Positions 35,044 to 43,932 of a DNA stretch of 64,000 nt are shown piece by piece. This stretch comes from Cyanobacteria bacterium SBLK (GTDB lineage Bacteria > Cyanobacteriota > Cyanobacteriia > Cyanobacteriales > Spirulinaceae): assembly GCA_017746715.1 (NCBI GenBank), contig JAGHZQ010000082.1:16309-80308 (forward strand), written 5' to 3'. A model generated the notes under the pieces. The model was not told the DNA's origin. It saw only the letters and a program-made list of their open reading frames with translations, and did no database searches. Within the stretch, counting starts at the first letter, position 1; every line of letters starts with the position of its first letter. A program made the position numbers and the translations under genes.

Positions 35044-36006
35044 ATGCCTTCCGTCAGTTTAATCCGTGCCGAATCCTACGATCGCTCTCTCCTGCGTCAA
35101 TCGTTAACCGAACTCCTCGAACCATTAGGAGGGCTCGAAGCCTTTGTCAAACCCGGCGATCGCGTCCTCCTCAAGCCCAATCTCCTCACTGGCAGCAAAC
35201 CCACCCGAGAATGCGTTACCCGTCCGGAACTCGTCTGTTGCGTGGCGCAAATGGTGCGAGAAGCAGGAGGAGAACCATTTTTAGGGGATAGTCCCGCTTT
35301 TGGCAGTGCTCGAGGAGTCGCAAAAAATAACGGCTACTTGCCCGTTCTCGAAGAATTAAACATTCCCATTATTGAATTTAGCGGACAGCGCCACGCCATC
35401 GAGAATGAGAATTTCAATCACTTAAGACTCTCCAAAGAAGCCCTCGATGCTGATGTTGTCATTAACTTACCCAAAGTTAAATCTCATATGCAGCTCACCA
35501 TGACCCTCGGCGTGAAAAATTTATTTGGCTGCGTGCCGGGGAAAATGAAGGCTTGGTGGCATCTTGAAGCGGGGAAAGATGCCAACCGCTTTGGGGAAAT
35601 GCTGGTAGAGACCGCTCGGGCGATCGCGCCGGATTTGACGATTATCGATGGCATCATCGGTCATCAGGGAAACGGTCCGAGTGGTGGCGATCCGCGTTTC
35701 TTGGGCATTCTCGGGGCGTCTGCGGACGTGTTTGCCCTCGATTTGGCTCTGCTGCATCTCCTCAATGTCGAATTTACTTGGGTTCCAACTGTCACAGCCG
35801 CTAAAAATTTAGGTATCTGTCCCGAATTTACGCACATTTATTTTCCCAACCTTCATCCTTCTGACTTGCAAGTGAAGGATTGGAAACTTCCCGACGCATT
35901 AGTGCCCATTGATTTCGGTCTCCCACGCATTTTGCGATCGACTTTTAAACATTTTTACATTCGCTTTATCAAAGAGCCAATGGCGGCTTACAGCGATCGC
36001 CAATAA
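35044..36006 (+). CDS. DUF362-family protein
   Basis: The 320-residue protein starts at ATG 35044 (MPSVSLIRAESYD). It has the DUF362 pattern: GDRVLLKPNLLTGSKPTREC (about 37-56), GGEPFLGDSPAFGS (about 75-88), INLPKVKSHMQLTMTLGVKN (about 140-159) and IIDGIIGHQGNGPSGGDPR (about 199-217). Some relatives carry a C-terminal ferredoxin domain; this one does not. The biochemical role of the family is not established. No partner gene is adjacent. Confidence 0.88.
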   Translation: MPSVSLIRAESYDRSLLRQSLTELLEPLGGLEAFVKPGDRVLLKPNLLTGSKPTRECVTRPELVCCVAQMVREAGGEPFLGDSPAFGSARGVAKNNGYLPVLEELNIPIIEFSGQRHAIENENFNHLRLSKEALDADVVINLPKVKSHMQLTMTLGVKNLFGCVPGKMKAWWHLEAGKDANRFGEMLVETARAIAPDLTIIDGIIGHQGNGPSGGDPRFLGILGASADVFALDLALLHLLNVEFTWVPTVTAAKNLGICPEFTHIYFPNLHPSDLQVKDWKLPDALVPIDFGLPRILRSTFKHFYIRFIKEPMAAYSDRQ

Positions 36007-36195
36007 TTATTTTTATTGGGAGCAAAAAGCATCAAACTCTTCACAATTATTGCTTCAGTAATGTTACAGAATAGTTCGATCTTAATTCATCGCCTCTTAA
36101 AAAAACTCACCCCATTTAAAGAGTTGATGAATAACCTTGACGCTCCCAAAATAATAGGAGAGATTGATAAGTAATCACTCCTTTTTAAATAAATC

Positions 36196-36894
36196 ATGTT
36201 CAAACAAATTGCACTCGCTACTGTTGCTCTCTCTACGGCATTCATCGTTACGGGTTTAACAGCTGAATCGTCCCAAGCATCTTCTTTAGTTAACGGTGAT
36301 TTTGAAAATCCTTTTGTCCAAGATGGGACATTTCGCTTTAACGATGAAAGCATTGTTCCGGGCTGGAAAACAACCGATACTAAGAACCATATCGAGATTT
36401 GGGGCGATGGTTTTCTAGGCGTAGACGCTGCTGTGGGTCGTCAATTTGCCGAATTAAATGCTCAAAGTGCTTCTACTATTTTTCAAGATGTTACGGGTAT
36501 TGGTGCCGGACTCGAAGTTGGATTTGAATTTTATCATCGAGCCAGAAGAGGAACTGATGTGATGAGCCTCGAAATTACGGATTTAGGGGAGGACAATATC
36601 TTTGGAACTCAAGACGATACTTCCTTGTTCTACAACACTTATTCGGCAACGACGGCAGCATGGGTATACAATACCAACGCAGGCGAAGATGCGATTGTAA
36701 CCCTCGGGAATACTCTCCGCTTTGCTTACGGTGCCGTCTCTACGGGATCTGGCAACGCGACGGTTGGGAACTTTCTCGATGCAGTGAGCTTTGGGGTTGG
36801 AGTGGGGGAATCTCAACCCGTTCCCGAACCGGCTTCTCTCTTAGGTTTATTGGTCTTTGGGACTTTGGGAGCAAGCTCTCTGAAACGCAAATAA
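36196..36894 (+). CDS. PEP-CTERM-anchored exported protein
   Basis: The 232-residue protein has a signal peptide (residues 1-31), a beta-rich domain beginning LVNGDFENPFVQDG (jelly-roll/DUF642-like start), and the C-terminal sorting signal VPEPASLLGLLVFG followed by a short hydrophobic stretch and KRK. PEP-CTERM proteins are processed by exosortase and linked to the cell surface or extracellular matrix. A glycosyltransferase and a sugar aminotransferase elsewhere in the window fit an exopolysaccharide setting but are not adjacent. No exosortase gene is in the window. Confidence 0.92.
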   Translation: MFKQIALATVALSTAFIVTGLTAESSQASSLVNGDFENPFVQDGTFRFNDESIVPGWKTTDTKNHIEIWGDGFLGVDAAVGRQFAELNAQSASTIFQDVTGIGAGLEVGFEFYHRARRGTDVMSLEITDLGEDNIFGTQDDTSLFYNTYSATTAAWVYNTNAGEDAIVTLGNTLRFAYGAVSTGSGNATVGNFLDAVSFGVGVGESQPVPEPASLLGLLVFGTLGASSLKRK

Positions 36895-36935
36895 TCCCGA
36901 ATGCGCTTTATTGAGGAAGTTTGTCGGACTCGACC

Positions 36936-36961
36936 TAGAGACAAAGTTTACCTTGTCTCTA
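36936..36961. terminator. Hairpin between convergent genes
   Basis: TAGAGACAA (36936-36944) and TTGTCTCTA (36953-36961) form a 9-bp stem with an 8-base loop between the PEP-CTERM gene (ends 36894) and the gene ending at 36986. No strong T-run follows, so it may be Rho-dependent or a processing site. Confidence 0.5.
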
Positions 36962-36985
36962 TTGGTGCAATGCAGGAAGCGCAAT

Positions 36986-37408
36986 TCAAAAATTGACTCC
37001 ATATCCGCTTTTTACGACATCGAAAGAGGATTCTATGATTTCGTTAGAGCGTCGGACGGCTTCTTCTTGATTGGCGACCATGACCGTCGTACACGTTCCA
37101 GACGAATCGATATACCAGTAAAACCAGCCTTCAGGAACGGTAAAATCGCATCCGTCTACCTCGATTTGAAAGCCTTCATAAGTTTTCGTCAGGAAAAAAG
37201 AAGTCGCCTCGCGATCGCTAGGGAAAGTCCGCACCGAGGAGATCGCCATGGGAGCAAAAAATAATCCAGGGAAAAAGAAGAGGAAGAAAGCAAGATTGCT
37301 CATCCCCCATATTGTTCTTATTGTTTGTACGGAGAATTTCAACATCTTTAAATAAGGACGTGACATTTGCCAAGGGAGCGGAGTAAAAAAGAAATAAGGA
37401 ATTGCCAT
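36986..37408 (-). CDS. Hypothetical membrane or secreted protein
   Basis: A frame of up to 140 residues. The likely start is within the first 36 residues (Met15, Met22 or Met36), upstream of a hydrophobic helix, NLAFFLFFFPGLFFAP. The mature part is small and includes EVDGCDFTVPEGWFYWYIDS and GTCTTVMVANQ with two Cys that could form a disulfide. No family is recognised. It sits between the PEP-CTERM gene and the aminotransferase on the opposite strand. Confidence 0.5.
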   Translation of the reverse strand: MAIPYFFFTPLPWQMSRPYLKMLKFSVQTIRTIWGMSNLAFFLFFFPGLFFAPMAISSVRTFPSDREATSFFLTKTYEGFQIEVDGCDFTVPEGWFYWYIDSSGTCTTVMVANQEEAVRRSNEIIESSFDVVKSGYGVNF

Positions 37409-37446
37409 ATAGAAATTCCTTGTCCTTTACTCCCAGCCATTCAATT

Positions 37447-38565
37447 ATGACAGTTCCCTTTGTCGATCTTTCCCTGCAACACCAACCCTTAGAATCCAAA
37501 ATTCAAGAAGCCCTCATGAGTGTCGTTCGACAAGGGGATTTTATCTTAGGAAAAGCCGTCACCGAATTTGAAAGCGCTTTTGCTGCCGCATCGGGAGTTA
37601 AGTACGGTATCGGAGTGAGTTCCGGTACCGAAGCGATCGCCCTCGGTTTGCATGCTTGCGGGATCGGGGAGAGAGATGAGGTACTCATTCCTGCCAATAC
37701 CTTTATAGCGACGGTTATCGGGGCGTTGCGAAGCGGTGCCAAACCCGTTTTGATCGATTGCGACCCCGCGACGGCATTAATCGATCTCGAAGCGGCTGCA
37801 AAAGCCATTACACCCCGTACTAAGGCGATTCTTCCGGTGCATCTCTACGGACAAATGGTTTCGCCTGCGGGTTTGCACGATTTTGCTAAATCTCACAATC
37901 TCGTTATTTTTGAAGATGCGGCACAGGCTCATTTAGCAGAACGAGAAGGGGTAAAAGCCGGAAGTATCGGTCAAGGGGCAGCTTATAGTTTCTATCCCAG
38001 TAAAAATTTAGGGGCATTGGGAAATGGGGGGATCGTCCTGACAGATGAGGAGGCGATCGCAAAAAAAGTGCGTTCTTATCGCAATTATGGCGCTTCTAAA
38101 AAATACGTTCACGAGGAATTGGGAACGAATAGCCGTCTCGATACCCTACAAGGGGCAGTTCTCAATCTCAAACTCCCTCATCTCTCGGGCTGGAATGGCG
38201 ATCGCAATCGTGCAGCCCAAAACTACGATAAGGCGCTAGCGGCATTGAATCAATTCCTCGTGCCGATACACAATCAAAGCGGAACGGGACATATCTATCA
38301 TCTTTATGTCATTCGCGTTTTACCCGCTTCTCCTCTCAACCGGGACGAAATTCAGCAAAAACTGCGCGATCGCGGCATTCAAACGGGCATTCACTACCCC
38401 ATCCCCTGCCATCTCCAGCCGGCTTATCAATTCTTGGGCTATGGAGAGGGAGATTTTCCCCGTTCTGAGACGTTGTGCAAAGAGATACTCTCTCTCCCTA
38501 TGTATCCGGGATTAACGGAAGAAAATATCGCCCTTGTCGTCTCGACTTTACAAGAAATCTTATAG
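37447..38565 (+). CDS. DegT/DnrJ/EryC1/StrS-family sugar aminotransferase
   Basis: This PLP-dependent enzyme would aminate a nucleotide-linked keto-sugar for glycan or antibiotic-type sugar synthesis. Start ATG 37447 (MTVPFVDLSLQHQPL). Visible motifs: GVSSGTEAIALGLHACG (about 58-74), VIFEDAAQAHLAE with the PLP-contact Asp (about 154-166) and AYSFYPSKNLGALGNGG (about 178-194), where Lys is the PLP Schiff-base residue. The 372-residue length is normal. The family call is firm; the exact sugar is not known. Confidence 0.93.
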   Translation: MTVPFVDLSLQHQPLESKIQEALMSVVRQGDFILGKAVTEFESAFAAASGVKYGIGVSSGTEAIALGLHACGIGERDEVLIPANTFIATVIGALRSGAKPVLIDCDPATALIDLEAAAKAITPRTKAILPVHLYGQMVSPAGLHDFAKSHNLVIFEDAAQAHLAEREGVKAGSIGQGAAYSFYPSKNLGALGNGGIVLTDEEAIAKKVRSYRNYGASKKYVHEELGTNSRLDTLQGAVLNLKLPHLSGWNGDRNRAAQNYDKALAALNQFLVPIHNQSGTGHIYHLYVIRVLPASPLNRDEIQQKLRDRGIQTGIHYPIPCHLQPAYQFLGYGEGDFPRSETLCKEILSLPMYPGLTEENIALVVSTLQEIL

Positions 38566-38728
38566 GAGAGCGATCGTTCTCCAAATTGCGATCGCGTCCG
38601 TTAATGGTCGATCGCTATCGCGGTTTTTAGAGATTGCTTTCTCTATGCCGCAATCTATTCCCACGATCGCCAGAATAATTTTAAATTGTCTACAATTAAA
38701 ATAGACTTTAACTCGCCATCGAACAGCC

Positions 38729-38911
38729 ATGACAGCCACAAAACCAAAGCGAATTGTTTCTGCCCCGCAACCCATATTTGCCTCATCTTTCCCAATCCCT
38801 GCAAACCGCATCCTCAACGTCGAACTCGAGGAGAATGAAAATGTTGAGTGGATTTGGACATTATTACCCGATGGGACGAGATATGTTAGCGGTTACACTC
38901 TCGTCAAATGA
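38729..38911 (+). CDS. Small conserved cyanobacterial protein
   Basis: A 60-residue protein, MTATKPKRIVSAPQPIFASS, with a conserved-looking C-terminus ENVEWIWTLLPDGTRYVSGY (about 37-56). Similar small proteins with WxWTxLPDGxxxVxGY are, as I recall, common in cyanobacteria and uncharacterised. Both ends are clear, and it lies in a 460-bp gap between larger genes. The opposite-strand frame at 38560-38817 was judged a shadow. Confidence 0.6.
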   Translation: MTATKPKRIVSAPQPIFASSFPIPANRILNVELEENENVEWIWTLLPDGTRYVSGYTLVK

Positions 38912-39025
38912 GAGATAGTTCGTCAAAAAATGCGATCGCCTTAATCTTCGATCGCATCTCGCCCCCGCGATCGTTCTCGTGCTAATCTGGAAAGCCTTTG
39001 GTTTCTTCAGGAAAATTTATCGTTA

Positions 39026-40984
39026 ATGTTATTTGCCCCTTATCAACCCATCGCCGCGATCGCTACGACTCCCCGATCCATCCTCACCTTAAAACCATTT
39101 TGTCAAGCCAGCGACGCAATTCTTTATATTCCCCAAAACCTTGAAAATATAGAAAATGCACAACCCTATCAAGGAAGTTTAAAAGAGCATTTAGGAAAAA
39201 TTTGGCAGGATTATAAAGCCTTTATTTTTGTTTTGGCAAGCGGAGCCGTTACCCGCTTAATTGCCCCCTTATTACGCGATAAACGCACGGATCCGGCAAT
39301 TTTAGTTTTGGACGAAGAAGGCAAATTTGTGATTAGTTTGTGCGGGGGACATCAAGGAGGAGGAGATGCTCTCGCCCGACTTGTCGCCGAAACCCTCGGC
39401 GCAACTCCCATTATTACCGGAGTCTCCAGCAGTTTAAACTTCCCCGGAATCGATATTCTCGGACTTCCTTTCGGTTGGAAAAAAGGGAAAGGAGATTGGA
39501 CGGGAGTGAGTGCCGCGATCGCCAAACAATATCCCGTAGAAGTCATTCAAGAAGCCGGATCGATGCTCTGGCAAAACGCCCTGTCCCCTAACCATCCCTT
39601 CCGTTTTGATGGGGAAATTGCCCCGAAAGGACGCATCTGGATAGGATTTACCCAACGCAGTTTTAACCCCGCAGCCGACTTCCCTAAGGTGCAATGGCAT
39701 CCTTGCATTTTGTGGGTGGGACTGGGGTGCGAAAGAGGGACTCCCAAAGCCCTCATCGATCGCGGCATCAAAACCGTATTTCAACGCAACCATCTCGCAG
39801 AAGACGCGATCGCCGGAATTGCAACCATCGATCTAAAAGCCGACGAAACGGGAATTCTAGAACTCTGTCAAGACCGAAATTTTCCCCTTTGTACCTTTTC
39901 AGCAGAACAATTAAAAAGCGTCAATGTTCCCACTCCTTCGGATATCGTCCAACGCGAAGTTGGCACTCCCAGCGTTGCCGAAGCCGCTTGTCAGTTAGCA
40001 GGAAAGATCCCCCCTTTCCCCGTTATGAAAAGCGAAGCATCCTCTGGCTTTCCCCCTGACCAAGGGGGACGGGAGGGGGATAAGGGGGGTGCCGAAGGCG
40101 GGGGAACCGACCCTCGAGGAAATCGCTTGTTGGTGAAAAAGCAGATTTATAAGGAAGAAGGGGTTAAGGGGGCAGTGACGATCGCGGTTTCTTTGGCAGA
40201 GAGGGAATATACGGGACGCACGGGGAGGCTCTTTCTCGTGGGGACGGGTCCGGGGGCATTAGAACAAATGACTCATGCCGCTCGAACCGCGATCGCGTCA
40301 GCCGACGTTATTATCGGCTATTCTCTCTATCTCGATTTAATCGCACCCTTACAACGTCCGGGGCAAATTGTCGAATCTTTTCCTATTACCCGAGAGAGCG
40401 ATCGCGCAAAACGAGCGATCGCTTTAGCATGTTGGGGTTTAAGTGTTGCCGTCGTTTCTTCCGGAGATTGCGGTATTTATGGGATGGCAGGCTTGGTCAT
40501 GGAAGAACTCAAAGAAACGGGTTGGGATGGAAAAACGCCGCAAGTGCGAGTCTTTCCCGGAATTACCGCCCTGCAAGCCGCCGCTTCCCGCGTTGGTTCC
40601 CCTTTAATGCACGACTTTTGCGCGATTAGTTTAAGCGATCTGCTAACGCCTTGGGACGTTATCCTCAAGCGCTTGCAGGCTGCGGCAATGGGAGATTTTG
40701 TGACCGCATTGTATAACCCGCGATCGCGCCAGCGTCAAGAACAAATCGTACAAGCGCAACAAATATTCCTCGCACACCGTCAGAGCAATACCCCCGTCGC
40801 CTTAGTTAAATCTGCCTATCGCCCCGAAGAATCCATTCAACTCACCACCCTCGAACAAATGCTACAATTTCCTATTGATATGCTAACCACGGTTATTATT
40901 GGGAATTGCAGCACCTACCAGCACGAAACTTGGTTAATCACTCCTCGCGGCTATCTGAGTAAAAAGATGAGGGAGGAAAGATGA
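39026..40984 (+). CDS. cbiG-cobJ: CbiG-CobJ fusion: cobalamin biosynthesis protein / precorrin-3B C17-methyltransferase
   Basis: A 652-residue fusion for the corrin ring of vitamin B12. The N-terminal CbiG part (residues 1-325; LASGAVTRLIAPLLRDKRTD, GGHQGGGDALARLVAETLGA) opens the delta-lactone ring, and the C-terminal CobJ/CbiH part (from about 392: GRLFLVGTGPGALEQMTHAA, VVSSGDCGIYGMAGLVMEEL) methylates C17 with SAM. Between them, residues about 331-361 are encoded by a dispersed repeat (40018-40108) and are low-complexity, rich in Gly, Pro and Asp. The stop overlaps the next gene's ATG by four bases. No cobalamin riboswitch was recognised upstream. Such CbiG-CobJ fusions are known in cyanobacteria. 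Confidence 0.93.
   Translation: MLFAPYQPIAAIATTPRSILTLKPFCQASDAILYIPQNLENIENAQPYQGSLKEHLGKIWQDYKAFIFVLASGAVTRLIAPLLRDKRTDPAILVLDEEGKFVISLCGGHQGGGDALARLVAETLGATPIITGVSSSLNFPGIDILGLPFGWKKGKGDWTGVSAAIAKQYPVEVIQEAGSMLWQNALSPNHPFRFDGEIAPKGRIWIGFTQRSFNPAADFPKVQWHPCILWVGLGCERGTPKALIDRGIKTVFQRNHLAEDAIAGIATIDLKADETGILELCQDRNFPLCTFSAEQLKSVNVPTPSDIVQREVGTPSVAEAACQLAGKIPPFPVMKSEASSGFPPDQGGREGDKGGAEGGGTDPRGNRLLVKKQIYKEEGVKGAVTIAVSLAEREYTGRTGRLFLVGTGPGALEQMTHAARTAIASADVIIGYSLYLDLIAPLQRPGQIVESFPITRESDRAKRAIALACWGLSVAVVSSGDCGIYGMAGLVMEELKETGWDGKTPQVRVFPGITALQAAASRVGSPLMHDFCAISLSDLLTPWDVILKRLQAAAMGDFVTALYNPRSRQRQEQIVQAQQIFLAHRQSNTPVALVKSAYRPEESIQLTTLEQMLQFPIDMLTTVIIGNCSTYQHETWLITPRGYLSKKMREER
40018..40108. 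repeat. Dispersed repeat inserted in frame in cbiG-cobJ, copy 2
   Basis: The core GAAAAGCGAAGCATCCTCT (40027-40045) matches the intergenic copies at 34791-34810 and 49561-49580. It is flanked by C-rich and G-rich tracts (TCCCCCTGACCAAGGGGGA), a fold-back. Here it is translated as the CbiG/CobJ linker. Confidence 0.8.
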
Positions 40985-42714
40985 AGGATGAAAAAAGTAT
41001 GGATTCTATCTGGTTCGATCGCTTGCAAAATTCGCTTTATTTAACGGCCGCCGATCAAACCGCGATCGCGCAACACATTCTCTCGATTTTAGACCCTTCA
41101 GAAGAGAAAATTCCCCTTCCCCAAGAGTTGCAAGGCGATCGCTCTCCTCGTATCGTTTTTTTCTCTGCCAGCGATACAAAAACCGCCGCACAAGTCGTTT
41201 GGGGGACGGGATTGGGAATCGAAAAAGCGATCGCTAATGCCATCACTCAAATTCAATTATTGTTTCCCGAAAATGCACCGCAATGGTTTAAAATCGATAT
41301 CGTTCAAGAAGCCTTATCCGTACAGCGTCGGAATTCCAGACACCCCTTAAAACTCGATCGCAGTCTTTACGGTTTGGCATTCGATGAAGCTTCAAAGATT
41401 GCTTTTTTGCCAGAAGAATTAGTTGCCCAAACTTTAATCGATCGCCAGCAACGCCTACTCCCCAAAAAGATTATTGCTTATTTAGAGAACCATCCCGATC
41501 GCTTGCGAACTTATCATCAGTTATTAGAATCGACCCAAATTACGCTTTATCGTTTTAGCAGTACCAGTTTTTTTTGTAATAGCAAGAAATTAGTTTCTCT
41601 TTATCGCGGACATCGAGTATTAAATCCGCAAAAAATGACCCCCGATCTTCTGCTTGAAGGAGCAATAGCAGCTTGGAGATATTTGCAACAGACGATGGGG
41701 GGTGAAGGTGAATTTCTTTACCACTATAATCCTCAAAATAATAAAGTTGGCAAAAACTATAATATCTTACACCATACTGGAACGCTCTATGCACTTTTAG
41801 AACTGTATGAAGAAACCCGAGAAGAAGAACTTTTAGAGACAATACTCAATGGAATTTCGTATTTATTACAATTCGTACAACCCTGTCCCAAACCGGGGAT
41901 TGGGACTTGTATTGTCGAAGAGGGTTGGATTAAATTGGGAGGTAATGCACTAGCAGCGATCGCCTTGAGCAAATACACTCAATTAACCAATGATAAGCCT
42001 TACATTCCCCTCATTTTAGAGTTAGGGAAGCGTTTGCAAAGCCTCCAACAAGAAAACGGTGAATTTATCTCTCACAAACAATCTTATCCGGAAGGAAAAA
42101 TACTGGATTTTGTCTCCGATATTTATCCGGGGGAAGCTATTTTTGCTTTGCTGTGTCTCTATCGTTTGACCGAAGATTCAATGTGGTTGGAATCAGCAGA
42201 AAATGGCGTTCGTTATTTGCTGGCAAAACAAACAAAATCCAAGAAACCCATCCCCCCCGATCCTTGGTTACTGTGGAGTTTAAATCAACTTTTTCGCGAT
42301 CGCAATAACCCCGAATATTATGATTTTGTCATGAGCGGCATCAAAGCGATCGCCCGAGGTCAAAATCTTCAAACTTCTTATTTAGATTGGTTGGGGGGTA
42401 TCTATCAACCGCCGCGATCGCTAGCAACGGCACGCAGAATGACTGCATTGTGTTCCGCCTGCGATCTGGCAATTTACGCTCAAAATCCCGCGATCGTCCA
42501 ACAACTGTTAACAACCTTGCAATTAGGAATTGCCTTTCAACTGCAAACGCAATTTTATCCCGAGTCGGTCTTTTATTTTGCCGATCCCCAGCGAATTCTA
42601 GGAGCATTTCATCACAGTCTAACGGATTTTGAAATTCGCATTGATTGTCTGCAATATAATATTTTGAGTTTGTTAGGTCTCTATCGCATTTTTAATATTT
42701 GGGATAAACAGTAA
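40981..42714 (+). CDS. Unknown protein with alpha/alpha-barrel-like C-terminus, coupled to cobJ
   Basis: Starts at 40981 in an ATGA overlap with cbiG-cobJ; GGGAGG lies 5-10 bases upstream. Met7 (40999) is an alternative, as the first residues MKDEKS come from repeat-like GATGAAGGATGAA sequence. The N-terminal 200 residues form an alpha/beta domain (SDTKTAAQVVWGTGLGIEKA). The rest, from about 225, is helical repeats with HHTGTLYALLELYEET and LDWLGGIYQPPRSLATARRM, resembling an (alpha/alpha)6 toroid as in glycosidases or epimerases. I recognise no named family. Coupling suggests a link to cobalamin synthesis or merely shared transcription. Confidence 0.75.
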   Translation: MKDEKSMDSIWFDRLQNSLYLTAADQTAIAQHILSILDPSEEKIPLPQELQGDRSPRIVFFSASDTKTAAQVVWGTGLGIEKAIANAITQIQLLFPENAPQWFKIDIVQEALSVQRRNSRHPLKLDRSLYGLAFDEASKIAFLPEELVAQTLIDRQQRLLPKKIIAYLENHPDRLRTYHQLLESTQITLYRFSSTSFFCNSKKLVSLYRGHRVLNPQKMTPDLLLEGAIAAWRYLQQTMGGEGEFLYHYNPQNNKVGKNYNILHHTGTLYALLELYEETREEELLETILNGISYLLQFVQPCPKPGIGTCIVEEGWIKLGGNALAAIALSKYTQLTNDKPYIPLILELGKRLQSLQQENGEFISHKQSYPEGKILDFVSDIYPGEAIFALLCLYRLTEDSMWLESAENGVRYLLAKQTKSKKPIPPDPWLLWSLNQLFRDRNNPEYYDFVMSGIKAIARGQNLQTSYLDWLGGIYQPPRSLATARRMTALCSACDLAIYAQNPAIVQQLLTTLQLGIAFQLQTQFYPESVFYFADPQRILGAFHHSLTDFEIRIDCLQYNILSLLGLYRIFNIWDKQ

Positions 42715-42780
42715 GTTAGGTTAGCGAGCGCGTAACCCCACCTACTATTAAAAAATATTGAAAATCCTTGCAATTACCAA

Positions 42781-42811
42781 TTGATAATTGATAATTGATA
42801 ATTGATAATTG
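42781..42811. repeat. Heptameric tandem repeat (TTGATAA x4)
   Basis: Four perfect 7-bp units and a partial fifth lie immediately before the ribosome-binding site of the DUF2235 gene (ATG 42827). Short tandem heptamers are typical of filamentous cyanobacteria. The position between promoter and start could alter leader length when copies change. Confidence 0.85.
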
Positions 42812-42826
42812 AAAAAAGGAGAAGCA

Positions 42827-43879
42827 ATGCGAGAGCGTTTAATTGTTTGTTGCGATGGCACTTGGCAAACTTTAGAAAGTGCATACCCGACCAATGTAGT
42901 CAAAATTGCACAAGGGATAAAAACCTTTGATAGTCAAGGAATCCCCCAAGTTGTCTATTACGATGAAGGACTGGGAACGGCCAATAAAGTTGATTCCTTT
43001 TTAGGAGGTTCTTTTGCAGTAGGGCTTAGCGAGAATATTCAACAAGCCTATCATTTCCTCTGTTTAAATTACGATCCCGGAGATGAGATTTATTTATTCG
43101 GTTTTAGTCGCGGTGCTTACACCGTGAGAAGTTTGGCGGGTTTAATGTCTTATTGCGGTTTGGTCGATCGATCGCACATTCGCAGAACCCCGGAAGCCTA
43201 CGAAATTTATCGCGAGTTGGATCGCGAAACCAGAATTAGAAAAGGGCAAGAATTCCAACAAAAATACAGTTATCCCGAACCTGCTAAAATTACGTTATTG
43301 GGATGTTGGGATACAGTAGGTTCTGTCGGGATTCCCGATATCGTTCCTTTTTGGTCTCTCGATCGCGACATTAATAAAAAATACGGCTTTCACGATACTA
43401 GCCTCAGTTCGATTATTGAAAATGCCGTCCACGCTTTATCGATTGACGAAGATCGCAAGGTTTTTCAACCGACATTTATGGCGCAAAAGCCGGAAAATCC
43501 AAGACAACAATTACGGCAAATTTGGTTTCCGGGGGTGCATGCTTCGATAGGAGGAGGAGCGCAAGCCTATCGGGGTTTATCTAATGCTGCATTATTGTGG
43601 ATGCTCGATATTATCCAAAATGACTTTCAATTAGGGCTTGAATTTGATTTAAGCAAAATGGAAGATATCAATGCGATCGACCCACTTGCCGGTTTTTCCA
43701 CTGCCGGCGATGCAACGGGAATGCCAAAATTTGTTTGGTGGTTAACGGGGATTAAATTGCGCGATATCGAGCAAATCGATCCCGATCCTATCTTTCACGA
43801 GAGCGTTAAGAAACGATGGCAGGGGCGATCGGATTATCGCCCCGATAATCTTCAACCTTTTAAAACGCAATTTGAGTAA
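42827..43879 (+). CDS. DUF2235 alpha/beta-hydrolase (Tle1-like phospholipase family)
   Basis: ATG 42827 has AAAAGGAGAA upstream. The 350-residue protein shows RERLIVCCDGTWQTLESAYP at the start, the nucleophile elbow FGFSRGAYTVRSLAG (about 98-112), an Asp region LGCWDTVGSVGIPD (about 158-171) and the terminal His in FPGVHASIGGGAQAYRG (about 237-253). DUF2235 proteins include T6SS phospholipase effectors (Tle1) and other lipases; no T6SS genes are nearby and no signal peptide is seen. A terminator follows at 43933-43965, so co-transcription with the next gene is unlikely. Confidence 0.9.
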   Translation: MRERLIVCCDGTWQTLESAYPTNVVKIAQGIKTFDSQGIPQVVYYDEGLGTANKVDSFLGGSFAVGLSENIQQAYHFLCLNYDPGDEIYLFGFSRGAYTVRSLAGLMSYCGLVDRSHIRRTPEAYEIYRELDRETRIRKGQEFQQKYSYPEPAKITLLGCWDTVGSVGIPDIVPFWSLDRDINKKYGFHDTSLSSIIENAVHALSIDEDRKVFQPTFMAQKPENPRQQLRQIWFPGVHASIGGGAQAYRGLSNAALLWMLDIIQNDFQLGLEFDLSKMEDINAIDPLAGFSTAGDATGMPKFVWWLTGIKLRDIEQIDPDPIFHESVKKRWQGRSDYRPDNLQPFKTQFE

Positions 43880-43908
43880 ATTTTAGATGAATCTCAATGA
43901 CTCTCTGG

Positions 43909-43914
43909 TATAAT
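43909..43914 (+). promoter_or_regulatory. Extended -10 element before the Omp85 gene
   Basis: TATAAT at 43909-43914 is preceded by TGG (extended -10), 30 bp past the DUF2235 stop. No clear -35. It would place a start site near 43921, just before the hairpin at 43933-43965. Confidence 0.4.
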
Positions 43915-43932
43915 TCCAGAAACATTTGTTTT

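Noticed and set aside
38560..38817. 85-residue minus-strand frame
   Set aside because: It overlaps the small gene at 38729-38911, whose C-terminus looks conserved; the minus frame has no recognisable feature.
38912..39025. Cobalamin riboswitch before cbiG-cobJ
   Set aside because: The B12-box (GCCACTG-like) and the expected helices are absent in the 114-bp spacer.
42827..43879. Type VI secretion effector locus
   Set aside because: The DUF2235 domain is shared with T6SS phospholipases, but no T6SS structural, VgrG or immunity gene is adjacent.
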